A program made the translations under genes and the position numbers. Positions 48,955-57,365 of a stretch of 64,000 nucleotides of DNA are shown here, one piece after another. Positions within the stretch are counted from its first letter, which is position 1, and the number at the start of each line of letters is the position of its first letter. The stretch spans positions 61,474-125,473 of the forward strand of contig JAEZFP010000071.1 of NCBI GenBank assembly GCA_023417475.1. Direction: 5' to 3'. Below the pieces are notes generated by a model. The model was not told where the DNA came from. It made no database searches and saw only the letters and a list, made by a program, of their open reading frames with translations. This DNA comes from Bacillota bacterium. Lineage in GTDB: Bacteria; Bacillota; UBA4882; UBA8346.

Positions 48955-49869
48955 TTATCGGGGCTGTTCCGCCAAGCGAACCACCCTGGGTTCAAAACGC
49001 AGTCGTTCCAACAAGCTGAGATAATCCGCTTCGGTCAATTCCGACGGCGGCTTCCCGGAGAACGACACCAGCAATGCTTCCATCACATTGGTGCCGAAAG
49101 AACGGCCGGCAAATTCCGGAGTGGAGGTCACCAGCATCAAAGCGTTCCTCCGCTGCAACTCGGCGACGTCCGCCGTGGTCACCGTGTTGGTGACAATTGT
49201 TTTGCCGGTCAAATCAAGCGGCATATATTTGCGAATATAAAGAAAGTCCCCGGCGATAATATCGGCGGCTTGAAAATAACTGCCGTATTTTGGGGAACTC
49301 TGTTCTTGCTTCGAACCGGTGGGATACAGCATAGTGAAGGGTAACTGAGTAAACACCGGCAACGCCAACCCGGCAATCCGTTGCAACCCTTTTAGGGTTC
49401 GAATCGGAACCGGAACCCCCAAAGCGAAGATTAGATCGCCAAAGATCATTTGACAACCGGCGGCGTCAAATGCCTCGGCCATTCCGAAACGGTCGACCCC
49501 CGAAACCATTAAGACCCGTTTCCCGGGCAGATCGATTCCCAGGTCGGCGCCGAGGAAGCGAACCACGGACCGTTCCAACGTGTTTTTTAGTCCGCTGCCG
49601 TCCAGGATGGGCGACTTCACGGCGGCCTGGGCGATCCGGGCGGCATCGCGGATGGTATACCGTTTCTTTCCGGCAAACAAGTAACGATCGATTCCGCCCA
49701 TCCCAAAGGCTGCTACTTCGCCATCAAGTTTTTTAATGAGTTCAATGGCCTTGGTCAAACTGCCGTTGGTCCCAATCCGTTCCACTACCACCGCTTCGCC
49801 TAAAAATTCGACCTCGGCACGATGATCCCGACTGGAACTCCCCAAACTGATGCTGACAATCCGTTTCAT
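48955..49869 (-). CDS. Protein commonly labelled quinate 5-dehydrogenase
   Basis: A 304-residue protein of a Firmicutes family whose members are often annotated quinate 5-dehydrogenase. It begins MKRIVSISLGSSSRDHRAEV, continues AAFGMGGIDRYLF, DGSGLKNTLERSVVRFLG and SGVDRFGMAEAFDAAG. There is no classic GxGxxG loop near the N-terminus, and I know of no experimental proof of the activity in this family. ATG 49869 follows AGGAGGAGACC. Fifth gene of the nif3-coaX-hflX-dusB operon. Confidence 0.7.
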   Translation of the reverse strand: MKRIVSISLGSSSRDHRAEVEFLGEAVVVERIGTNGSLTKAIELIKKLDGEVAAFGMGGIDRYLFAGKKRYTIRDAARIAQAAVKSPILDGSGLKNTLERSVVRFLGADLGIDLPGKRVLMVSGVDRFGMAEAFDAAGCQMIFGDLIFALGVPVPIRTLKGLQRIAGLALPVFTQLPFTMLYPTGSKQEQSSPKYGSYFQAADIIAGDFLYIRKYMPLDLTGKTIVTNTVTTADVAELQRRNALMLVTSTPEFAGRSFGTNVMEALLVSFSGKPPSELTEADYLSLLERLRFEPRVVRLAEQPR

Positions 49870-49921
49870 GGTCTCCTCCTAGGTATCTTACGCCAAACAT
49901 TAAGGTGCTGCGGACAGAGGC

Positions 49922-50908
49922 TCAACCGACCCGCACGCCCAACCCGGCGGCGTATTCCGTCAGTAAGGCGGTTAACTCGACCGGATCGCTGATCGCATTG
50001 ATCCGCTCCCGCATCCGGGCCGATCCTGTCATGCCTTTCAGGTACCAGCCAAAATGTTTCCGCATTTCTTTAATGCCCCGGTCTTGCCCGGAGTATTCCA
50101 GTTGGTACTGTAAATGACGGAAGATCACCCGGAATTGTTCTGCCAAATCCGGCTCGTCCAATAACAGCCCATGTTCCAGGTAAGCGACGATCTGTCCAAA
50201 CAGCCAGGGCCGGCCCAGGGCCGCCTGTCCGATCATGACGCCGTCACAACCGGTTTCCGCCATCATCCGCGCCGCCGCTTGCGGCGAATCCACATCGCCG
50301 TTGCCGATCACCGGAATCGCGACGCTCGCCTTGACTTTGGCTATCCAATCCCACTCGGCTTTTCCCTGGTAAAATTGCTGCCGGGTTCGGGCGTGCAGCG
50401 TCACCGCCGCCGCGCCGTTGGCCTCGGCAACTCTTGCCAAATCAGGGGCGACCAGTTGGTGCTCGTCCCACCCCAAACGGAACTTGACGGTCACCGGCGC
50501 CGCTACATTGGAAGCCACCGCTTTGATGATCGCGCCGGCCAACGGCAGATTGTTCATCAACGCCGAACCCTCTCCGTTGGAAACAATCTTGGGAACGGGA
50601 CAACCCATGTTAATATCGACAATATCCACGCCTTCCCGGACGATCCGTTGCGCCGCCTCCGCCATCAAGCCCGGGTCCGAACCGAAGAGCTGCATGCTGA
50701 GCGGTCGCTCCGCCGGATCAACCCGGATCATTTCGGCAGTTTTAGCGCTCTTAAAGTGCAACGCGGCGGCGCTGACCATTTCCGTGCAGAGCAGACCCGG
50801 GTGGTAGGCTTTGATAATCTTGCGGAACGGCGGATCGGTGACCCCGGCCATCGGAGCCAACACCACCGGATTGTCAAAAGTTAGATTGCCAATGGTTAAT
50901 TTGCGCAT
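49922..50908 (-). CDS. dusB: tRNA-dihydrouridine synthase (DusB type)
   Basis: A 328-residue flavin enzyme reducing uridine in the tRNA D-loop. The TIM barrel N-terminus reads VVLAPMAGVTDPPFR, the FMN site includes MQLFGSDP, the catalytic Cys103 is in VDIVDINMGCPVPK, and VIGNGDVDS and GVMIGQAALGRPW bind FMN phosphate. The C-terminal helical domain binds tRNA. Two bases separate it from hflX, so translation is coupled. Confidence 0.95.
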   Translation of the reverse strand: MRKLTIGNLTFDNPVVLAPMAGVTDPPFRKIIKAYHPGLLCTEMVSAAALHFKSAKTAEMIRVDPAERPLSMQLFGSDPGLMAEAAQRIVREGVDIVDINMGCPVPKIVSNGEGSALMNNLPLAGAIIKAVASNVAAPVTVKFRLGWDEHQLVAPDLARVAEANGAAAVTLHARTRQQFYQGKAEWDWIAKVKASVAIPVIGNGDVDSPQAAARMMAETGCDGVMIGQAALGRPWLFGQIVAYLEHGLLLDEPDLAEQFRVIFRHLQYQLEYSGQDRGIKEMRKHFGWYLKGMTGSARMRERINAISDPVELTALLTEYAAGLGVRVG

Positions 50909-50910
50909 CT

Positions 50911-52182
50911 TTATTCATCTTTCAAAAAACGACGGTATTTATGGGCAAAACTGCGTTCCATTTCCACACGTAAGATGACCCCGGATTCGGTATATTCCTC
51001 TTCCAGCACCCGGCATTGCCGATGAAACAATTCAACCAACCCGGCTTCGGAAAATGGGATCAAAAAACGAAACTTCCCCATTCCGGCCGCCAGCCGCTGC
51101 TGGATGGCGGCGAATAATTCGCCGATCCCCATCCCGGTCAGGGCCGATACGGGAATTCCCGCCCAATCACCGGCCAAACGATTGATGGTATGGGGTGAAT
51201 CCAATTGGTCGGCTTTGTTCAGGACCATCAAGGTCTCTTTGGAAGCTACGGCCAACTCCCGCAACACCTGTTGGACTGCAGCGAAACGCCGGGTCAGATC
51301 CGGCGCGCCGGCATCCATCACATGCAAAATCAACGTCGCCTTGACGGTCTCCTCCAAGGTCGCTTTGAACGCCGCTACCAGCTGATGCGGTAGTTTGCTG
51401 ATGAATCCCACGGTATCAAGCAAAATGACGCTCTGATTGTTGGGCAGGTTGACTTGGCGCGAAAGCGGGTCCAACGTGTCAAAAAGACGGTTTTGGGCCG
51501 ACGTCTCGGCTTGAGTCAAACGGTTGAACAAGGTTGACTTACCGGCATTGGTATACCCGACCATCGCGACGGTTGGGATTTCATTTTTCTCCCGTAAATG
51601 CCGTTGCACCGAACGGTTCTGTTGCACTTCGGCCAACTCACGCCGCAGGTCGGCCAGGCGCTGCCGTACCGCGCGTCGGTCCGCTTCCAGTTTGGTCTCG
51701 CCGGGACCGCGGGTCCCGATGCCGCCCCCTTGCCGGGACATGACTAAACCTGCCCCGCCCAAGCGCGGGAGGGCATAGTTCAATTGCGCCAATTCCACTT
51801 GGAGTTTGCCTTCGCGACTTTGAGCCCGCTGCGCGAAGATGTCCAAAATCAAATTAGTCCGGTCGATCACTTTCACCCCGGTCTGTTCCGACAGATTCCG
51901 GGCTTGCACCGGCGAAAGCTCCTGCAAGCTGATGACCAGATCCGCTTCGAACGCTTTTACTTGTTCCGCGACGAAAGCCGCCTTGCCGGAACCGAAAAAC
52001 AACGCCGGATCGGGAGTTTCCCGGGCTTGAGTCACCCGCGCCACCACGTCGGCGCCGGCGGTGCGAACCAACTCGGTGAATTCGGACCATTCGTATTCAC
52101 TCTCCCGTTCGGTCCATTCGGAATTGGCAATTCCAATTAAAACGGCCTTTTCGGGCCGGATTGCTGTTGAACGCATCATCAT
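50911..52182 (-). CDS. hflX: GTPase HflX
   Basis: A 423-residue ribosome-associated GTPase that splits stalled 70S particles. The N-terminal HflX domain ends in a glycine-rich linker (RLGGAGLVMSRQGGGIGTRG); the G domain has G1 GYTNAGKSTLF, G3 DTVGFISKLPH and G4 LNKADQ. The ATG at 52182 overlaps the coaX stop as ATGA; two more ATG codons follow and a TTG precedes. Coupled to dusB downstream. Confidence 0.95.
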   Translation of the reverse strand: MMMRSTAIRPEKAVLIGIANSEWTERESEYEWSEFTELVRTAGADVVARVTQARETPDPALFFGSGKAAFVAEQVKAFEADLVISLQELSPVQARNLSEQTGVKVIDRTNLILDIFAQRAQSREGKLQVELAQLNYALPRLGGAGLVMSRQGGGIGTRGPGETKLEADRRAVRQRLADLRRELAEVQQNRSVQRHLREKNEIPTVAMVGYTNAGKSTLFNRLTQAETSAQNRLFDTLDPLSRQVNLPNNQSVILLDTVGFISKLPHQLVAAFKATLEETVKATLILHVMDAGAPDLTRRFAAVQQVLRELAVASKETLMVLNKADQLDSPHTINRLAGDWAGIPVSALTGMGIGELFAAIQQRLAAGMGKFRFLIPFSEAGLVELFHRQCRVLEEEYTESGVILRVEMERSFAHKYRRFLKDE

Positions 52183-52946
52183 AGACAATTCAGCTCATAA
52201 ATGAGACGGAGCCCCTCCAATGTCAGATACGGATCGATCGTGTCGATAATCGTAGTATCCCCGGCAATCATTTCCGCTAAACCGCCGGTGGCAATCACCT
52301 TGGGATCGCAGTTCAGCTCCGCTTTGATCCGGGTCACCAAACTTTCGACCAACCCGATATACCCGAAGTACAAACCAGATTGAATGCTGTTGATGGTGTT
52401 TTTGCCAATCACTGTCTTGGGGCGGGCAATCTCCACCCGGGGCAGTTTGGCGGTACGGACAAACAACGCTTCACTCGTAATTCCCAAACCGGGCGCGATC
52501 GCCCCACCCATATATTCGCCCGACGGGGCAATAGCGCAAAAAGTGGTGGCGGTCCCAAAATCAATGATGATCAACGGAGCGCCGTATAATTGAATTCCCG
52601 CCACCGCATTGACTACCCGGTCCGCTCCGATCTCCCGCGGATTTTCATATTTGATCGCCAGTCCGGTTTTGACACCGGGGCCAACCTCAAGCGGTTTCAC
52701 TTTGAAGTATTTTTCCACCATACTGCCGAATAGCCCGGTGACCGGCGGTACGACGCTTGAGATGATGGCGGCGGTTACGGCCCGGGGGGTCAGTCCGCTT
52801 TCTTGAAAGAGGTTTTTTAGCAGGATGCCATACTCATCAACAGTCTTCAAACGGTCGGTCGCCAACCGCCAATCGGCGGTCAGGCGTTTCCCGTCGTATA
52901 CTCCGACTACGGTGTTGGTATTGCCGATATCAAAAACTAACAGCAT
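52179..52946 (-). CDS. coaX: Type III pantothenate kinase
   Basis: A 255-residue kinase for the first step of coenzyme A synthesis. The ASKHA fold shows DIGNTNTVVGVYDG at residues 6-19 (phosphate 1 loop), NPREIGADRVVNAVAG with the catalytic Asp, and DFGTATTFCAI (phosphate 2). ATG 52946 has GGAG eight bases upstream; the GTG at 52955 is too close to it. It begins 5 bases after the nif3-like stop. Confidence 0.95.
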   Translation of the reverse strand: MLLVFDIGNTNTVVGVYDGKRLTADWRLATDRLKTVDEYGILLKNLFQESGLTPRAVTAAIISSVVPPVTGLFGSMVEKYFKVKPLEVGPGVKTGLAIKYENPREIGADRVVNAVAGIQLYGAPLIIIDFGTATTFCAIAPSGEYMGGAIAPGLGITSEALFVRTAKLPRVEIARPKTVIGKNTINSIQSGLYFGYIGLVESLVTRIKAELNCDPKVIATGGLAEMIAGDTTIIDTIDPYLTLEGLRLIYELNCL

Positions 52947-52951
52947 GTCGC

Positions 52952-53794
52952 TCACTCCATTTTATCGAATAATGAAAATAATGATAAAGTCTCCTCGGAG
53001 TCGCCGCCGGGGAAGTCCTCGTTCAAAGCGGCGCTATACATATCGGTAATCGAATAATTCGTAAAATAGTTGCAGGCGTAATAACCGTCCAACCGTTCGA
53101 CCGGGCAGTCGGCCTGCAGCCGGTCGGACAGGATTTGGGCGAAACGTTTCATCCCCATCCGCGCTACCGCGCTGTGACCGAGGTCGACCATTTTCAGGTT
53201 GTGATTGACGCCAAACCGCAACGCCGCCAAAGTCAGCTCGCCGGAGAGCAAGGTGTCGCAACCGTTGGCGATACAGGTTTCCCAAAGTTCGCGATGGTGA
53301 GGCAGGAATCCTGCTCCCAACCAGATCGCCACCTGTTTAACCGGAGCCCGCAACTCACCGGAGTAGGGCACGACAGTGATCTCCAAGGAACGTTGGCATG
53401 TTTCGATCAGGTTGCGCAACAGGGTATCAGTGGTCCCGAAAACCAGCTGTTGGCGTTCGTTTAGATCCGTCAATGCCAACGCGTTGGCCAATTCCGGGAT
53501 GATTCCTTGCGGGGCAAGATTCCAAGCATGATGCAGCGCTAAAATTCGCAAGCGGCCGCTGGCGACCGCCTTGGAAGGTTCTCCGGTCCAGGGATGATAG
53601 GTGAACAACAAATTGATCCCGCACTGTTCGGCCTGGCGCAAATTTTCCGGCGTCGGGTCAACCGTCACACCGATCTTATGCACCTGCCACTTGGGTTCAA
53701 GCGGCGGGAACGACGGTGATTGGCGCTCCATAAAATTTGGGGCCAATTCGTTGATAATCTTGGCTAAAGCTTCGAACTCCATGGGGTCCCCCAT
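52952..53794 (-). CDS. NIF3/YbgI-like dinuclear metal protein
   Basis: A 280-residue member of the NIF3 family (often labelled GTP cyclohydrolase I type 2). The first metal site is in LLFTYHPWTGEP, where most members have THHP; the second half reads DTLLSGELTLAALRFG and MVDLGHSAVARMGMKRF, the counterpart of the GHYxxE motif, here without the Glu at the usual place. So part of the metal site may be altered. Start could be 53794 or the second ATG 12 bases on. First gene of a six-gene operon. Confidence 0.82.
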   Translation of the reverse strand: MGDPMEFEALAKIINELAPNFMERQSPSFPPLEPKWQVHKIGVTVDPTPENLRQAEQCGINLLFTYHPWTGEPSKAVASGRLRILALHHAWNLAPQGIIPELANALALTDLNERQQLVFGTTDTLLRNLIETCQRSLEITVVPYSGELRAPVKQVAIWLGAGFLPHHRELWETCIANGCDTLLSGELTLAALRFGVNHNLKMVDLGHSAVARMGMKRFAQILSDRLQADCPVERLDGYYACNYFTNYSITDMYSAALNEDFPGGDSEETLSLFSLFDKME

Positions 53795-54117
53795 TCTCCC
53801 AAAACATTAACCATCAAAAACACCGATGGTGTAATTTACGACTTGAGTTTTGCCGGCAGGCATCTGTTTTGCAATCCATTATATCATACCGACTTCGGTT
53901 AAATTATAACATAGTTTTGTCCTTTGCCAACCAAGTCAAACAACCGTTCGCTAACTTTCGCCAATTTCGAAAAGGATTCCCTGCGCCAAAGTGGAATAAA
54001 TATCATTACTCATGATCCGGGCCCGTTGCGTCGCCCGTCGCCCGTCGTCCGTCGTCGGGCTCAGGCAGTACATAAAGGCCGCAATTTTCCCAAAAATCAA
54101 AGAAAATGGAGGTTCGT
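53795..54117. promoter_or_regulatory. Divergent region with nif3-operon promoter
   Basis: About 320 bases. On the minus strand TTGGCA (complement of 53925-53930), 16-base spacer and TATAAT (complement of 53903-53908) form a good promoter for the nif3-coaX-hflX-dusB operon; a second TATAAT-like box lies closer, at 53880-53886. ACCATC/GATGGT near 53813-53833 is a small hairpin. A repetitive CGTCGCCCGTC segment lies at 54031-54060. Confidence 0.6.
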
Positions 54118-54747
54118 ATGAAACGCTATTTCATCCCATTGCTCCTCATTTTTTTAGTTGTCGGAGCCAACTTCAGGATCATTCGGGCTGAGTCCAATTA
54201 TCATCCGCTCAACGTCAATATGCAGATCAAGTTTCATTATATTATTGAACACGTCGACAAGAAAGACAGTACCTGGCAGCTAACCGTCGTCAAGAACACC
54301 TACCCGGAATCAGTCACCTATACCTGGACCCGACCGCAAAAAGACCGCACCGATTGGAAAGGAACCCGGATTCTGCTCGATCTGAAAAACAGCAAGAACT
54401 TTAATCCCTGGTTTACCAATAACGAATCCAAAGCTACCACCGATACCGCTCCCTGGTTGTCGCAACTGGTCTTTAAGGAGTTGACCGAAAAAGGCCGCTC
54501 GGCCGAGTTTCGCGAAGGCGGCACCGGCGCGTTGAATTGGGCCCGCACGGCGCTGGCGGTCAAAGAAAAACTGCTGTTTCCGGTCACCATCAATGGCAAG
54601 CCGGAAGCCTTAAAAGCATTAAAACTCAACAAAGGGATCGTGGTTTGGGACAATCCCAACAATCCGCTGATCCTGGAGTACGAACCATTGGGCGTCCCGT
54701 TGGTAACCAGCGTGACCGGTTGGAAAGTCGTCGAAATTAATTACTAA
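54118..54747 (+). CDS. Exported protein of unknown function
   Basis: A 209-residue protein with signal peptide MKRYFIPLLLIFLVVGANF and a mature beta-rich region (MQIKFHYIIEHVDKKDSTW, TYTWTRPQKDRTDWKG, WDNPNNPLILEYEPLGVPL). GGAGGTTCGT is a strong ribosome site before ATG 54118. The Trp-rich strands and the ending VTSVTGWKVVEINY suggest a small extracytoplasmic sandwich domain. No family recognised. Own terminator at 54763-54798. Confidence 0.72.
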   Translation: MKRYFIPLLLIFLVVGANFRIIRAESNYHPLNVNMQIKFHYIIEHVDKKDSTWQLTVVKNTYPESVTYTWTRPQKDRTDWKGTRILLDLKNSKNFNPWFTNNESKATTDTAPWLSQLVFKELTEKGRSAEFREGGTGALNWARTALAVKEKLLFPVTINGKPEALKALKLNKGIVVWDNPNNPLILEYEPLGVPLVTSVTGWKVVEINY

Positions 54748-54762
54748 TCGGTTTAAAATATT

Positions 54763-54798
54763 AAAGCTGTTGCCAAGTGAACCTGCAACAGCTTTTTT
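54763..54798 (+). terminator. Terminator
   Basis: AAAGCTGTTGC (54763-54773) and GCAACAGCTTT (54785-54795), then further T residues to 54798. Confidence 0.92.
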
Positions 54799-54873
54799 CA
54801 TCTCAAACATTCTTAAAACCGTAAAAAACGACCAACTGACTTACCCGAGACAACGGTAGCCGATTGGACTCGA

Positions 54874-56139
54874 TCAACGAAAAAACAGCCACGTGACGAC
54901 TCCGAATAATGGGATTAAAATCAATCCGGAATACGCCAGATATTCAAAAAAGTGCGGAGCTTTGAACCCTTGGCGTTCGGCAATGGCTTTCACCATGAAA
55001 TTGGGCCCGTTCCCGATATACGTGTTGGCGCCCATAAAAACCGCTCCGCAACTGATGGCGACGAGCAGATCGTTGCGGACTCCGGCAATCACCGCCATTC
55101 CCTGGGAACCAAGCGTCCGCGTCACATTCTCGGCTAGCGCAAAAAAGGTTGCATAGGTGGGCGCATTGTCCAAGAACGAACTTAACCCGCCAACCAACCA
55201 AAAATATTGACTCGGTTTGGTGATTCCAAACGCCGCTCCCCGGGTTTCCAACAACATCATCAGCGGGACCATCGTAATGAAGATTCCGGCAAACAAAACC
55301 GCGACCTCAATCAATGGGTGAAATGAAAATTGATTGACATTCCGCATTTCTTTCTTCGTGACCACCCACGCCAGACCCGCCATCACAATCATCGTCAATT
55401 CACGGATTCCGGCGGGAAATTGAAAAAAGATCGCCGCAAGCACTCCGGTCAAGAAAAGGAAATTGACTCCGCCCGCTACATGAAGCGTTTCGGCGGTAAA
55501 CCGTTCTACTTTTTTCACCGCGATTCCTTCGCGCCGGCATTGCCGGCAATCCCAAACGTAAAACAATCCCAAGAGTATCCCAACGCCAACCAGCCAATGG
55601 GGTAATAATTGCAAATTCCAGCCAAACGGGACTCCGCGTAAATACCCCAGAAAAAGCGGAGGATCGCCTAAGGGAGTCAAAGCGCCGCCAATGTTTGAGA
55701 CCAAAAAAATAAAAAATACGATGAGATGTTTAACTGATTGGCGCTCCCGGTTCATTTGCAGTAACGGCCGGATCAACAACATGCTGGCGCCGGTGGTGCC
55801 GATGAAATTCGCCAGGATTGCCCCGGTCAAAAGGACTCCGGTATTTAAGACCGGCGTTCCTTGCCAACGGGTTGTGAGGACAATTCCGCCGGTAATTATA
55901 AATAACGCCGCCAAAAGAATGATGAATGACAGATACTCCTCGAGCGCATGATTTAACTGCCGACCGTAGTTCAGTATCAAAAAGATCAACACCGGCAAGG
56001 CCAGTACCCCCGAAACCAGCGCCTGATTACGGTTTTTCTCCCAAAAATGCGGCGCCGCCAACGGTAAAATGGCAATCGCCATCAATAAAATAAAAAAGGG
56101 CAAAATCATTAATGTGGGAATTGCGACAGATGAATGCAT
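54874..56139 (-). CDS. Sodium/proton antiporter, NhaD/CitMHS-like
   Basis: A 421-residue integral membrane transporter with 11-12 hydrophobic segments. It belongs to the ion transporter superfamily that includes NhaD: the re-entrant regions carry FIGTTGASMLLIRPLL and GALTPLGDPPLFLGYL in the first half and SSFLDNAPTYATFFAL and GANTYIGNGPNFMVKA in the second, the typical NhaD-type Asp/Asn residues. AGGAGGTAGTT precedes the ATG. The 5' leader has a promoter, a stem-loop module and a terminator (56140-56331), so expression is controlled by RNA structure. Sodium is the likely substrate but not proven. Confidence 0.88.
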   Translation of the reverse strand: MHSSVAIPTLMILPFFILLMAIAILPLAAPHFWEKNRNQALVSGVLALPVLIFLILNYGRQLNHALEEYLSFIILLAALFIITGGIVLTTRWQGTPVLNTGVLLTGAILANFIGTTGASMLLIRPLLQMNRERQSVKHLIVFFIFLVSNIGGALTPLGDPPLFLGYLRGVPFGWNLQLLPHWLVGVGILLGLFYVWDCRQCRREGIAVKKVERFTAETLHVAGGVNFLFLTGVLAAIFFQFPAGIRELTMIVMAGLAWVVTKKEMRNVNQFSFHPLIEVAVLFAGIFITMVPLMMLLETRGAAFGITKPSQYFWLVGGLSSFLDNAPTYATFFALAENVTRTLGSQGMAVIAGVRNDLLVAISCGAVFMGANTYIGNGPNFMVKAIAERQGFKAPHFFEYLAYSGLILIPLFGVVTWLFFR

Positions 56140-56331
56140 AACTACCTCCTCGGGTTGGTTCGACCAACATTTAGAATACTCATTTCTTAATGCGAATACT
56201 ACTTCCTCCGTTACAGAATTTGGTTTTGGACATAAAAAAAGTGGGAAACTCTAAAAAGAGCTTCCCACCCCAGAAGCAAACATCTCTTGAAAGCGAAATT
56301 TTCGCCCAACCGTTGATGCTTATTTCAATTT
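56140..56331 (-). promoter_or_regulatory. Riboswitch-like leader of the antiporter gene
   Basis: Minus-strand RNA starting near 56331. First module, 56321 to 56274: AAGCATC pairs with GATGTTTGCTT (P1) around an internal loop AACGGTTGG / TTTCAAGA and a second stem GCGAAA-TTTCGC (P2, 56293-56305). Then comes an intrinsic terminator: GTGGGAA / TTCCCAC with an inner AGAG/CTCT pair (56241-56268) and seven T residues (complement of 56234-56240), all ahead of the antiporter start at 56139. Aptamer plus terminator upstream of an ion transporter is the layout of a transcription-attenuating riboswitch. The size fits the Na+-I (DUF1646) class, but I cannot verify its consensus. Confidence 0.7.
56234..56268 (-). 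terminator. Terminator inside the antiporter leader
   Basis: Stem of about 11 pairs, GGGTGGGAAGCTC with GAGTTTCCCAC on the minus strand, then TTTTTTT. It sits 95 bases before the antiporter ATG and 60 bases after the promoter, so it must be read through for expression. Confidence 0.88.
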
Positions 56332-56337
56332 TTGATT

Positions 56338-56366
56338 ATTATATCAAAAACTCGCTTTTGATTCAA
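56338..56366 (-). promoter_or_regulatory. Sigma-A promoter of the antiporter
   Basis: On the minus strand TTGAAT (complement of 56361-56366), 17-base spacer, TATAAT (complement of 56338-56343). Confidence 0.85.
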
Positions 56367-56409
56367 GGGACAGTTCGTACCAGCATCGAAAACGCACCAC
56401 CACAACCGG

Positions 56410-57165
56410 TCAGATGCCGTCCGTCAGATCCGGCGTGGCCATGATCACTTCGGTTCGGTCGCGAATCGGATCGTAACGGGTGTTCAATTCGATGTTCACT
56501 TGCCCGTTATTATAGTTCATGGTATCGGCAAGCAGGCGAGTATATCCCTTTTGCGACATGTTTCCGTTCATAAAGGCCGAATCAACCACCCGGGCGTTGA
56601 TGCGCCGAAACGCTTTTCCGGAGAAATCCCGAATCAAACCAGGCGGAATCTTACCTTTTTGGTTACCCTGCAACGCGATGAAGAGACGGGGGTTCCGTCC
56701 CACTTTTCCCAAGGAGCTTTTGAGATTATCAAGATAACTGCGGATATTTTGAAGCGACTTATCATTCATAGTATTGACTCCGATTTGCGTTTCGCAGAAA
56801 TTGTCGCTCCGGGTCGATTGCAGGGTCACAGTGACCACTGTTCCGTCGGGACGGGTCCCTTCAAAGGACAGATAGGAGAATTCCTTTTGTTCGCCGGAGA
56901 GCATCCCGGTTTTCAAGGTCAGATTCAGATCTTGCTTGATCCGCCCGCCCACGGTTTTGAGTTCGTTGACCGGCATCCAGCGTTGGTTCAACTGCATCCA
57001 GGTCTCGGTGGAAATCTCCGCTAGCGGGATCCCCGTTGCCTTCCAGGCAATTTCCAACGGGTGTTCGCAAAGTTGTTCCCCGATCGTTACATCCACGAAT
57101 TTCATGGAAAAAAGCAAAAGAAACGCGCTTGCCAACGCCATTTTTGTTACAAAACGTCTAACCAT
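56410..57165 (-). CDS. ywmB: YwmB family protein
   Basis: A 251-residue protein of the YwmB type, with a TATA-binding-protein-like double fold in the mature part. Start at 57165 (MVRRFVTKMALASAF) follows GGGAGGGATG; a 5' extension to 57198 lacks a site. Residues 1-30 form a signal peptide. Recognisable are TWMQLNQRWMPVNELK, SYLSFEGTRPDGTVVTVTLQS and the ending MNYNNGQVNIELNTRYD. In Bacillus ywmB lies next to murAA and spoIID; here those genes are absent from the neighbourhood. Role unknown. Confidence 0.75.
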   Translation of the reverse strand: MVRRFVTKMALASAFLLLFSMKFVDVTIGEQLCEHPLEIAWKATGIPLAEISTETWMQLNQRWMPVNELKTVGGRIKQDLNLTLKTGMLSGEQKEFSYLSFEGTRPDGTVVTVTLQSTRSDNFCETQIGVNTMNDKSLQNIRSYLDNLKSSLGKVGRNPRLFIALQGNQKGKIPPGLIRDFSGKAFRRINARVVDSAFMNGNMSQKGYTRLLADTMNYNNGQVNIELNTRYDPIRDRTEVIMATPDLTDGI

Positions 57166-57365
57166 CGTTTCATCCCTCCCCAACTGGAAGAATTGCAAAT
57201 TTCGCTTCGTTGCCGGTTATGCAATTCTCGCTACAGTCATTTTTGGCCGGTCGCGGATGAAATATACGGTGATATGAAAAAAAATCACCAACTCGATGTA
57301 ATGCTCTGTAATAAAAACGGAACCAGGTCTCCCTTTGCTTGCACTGACAAGCGATATCAAAGCGA

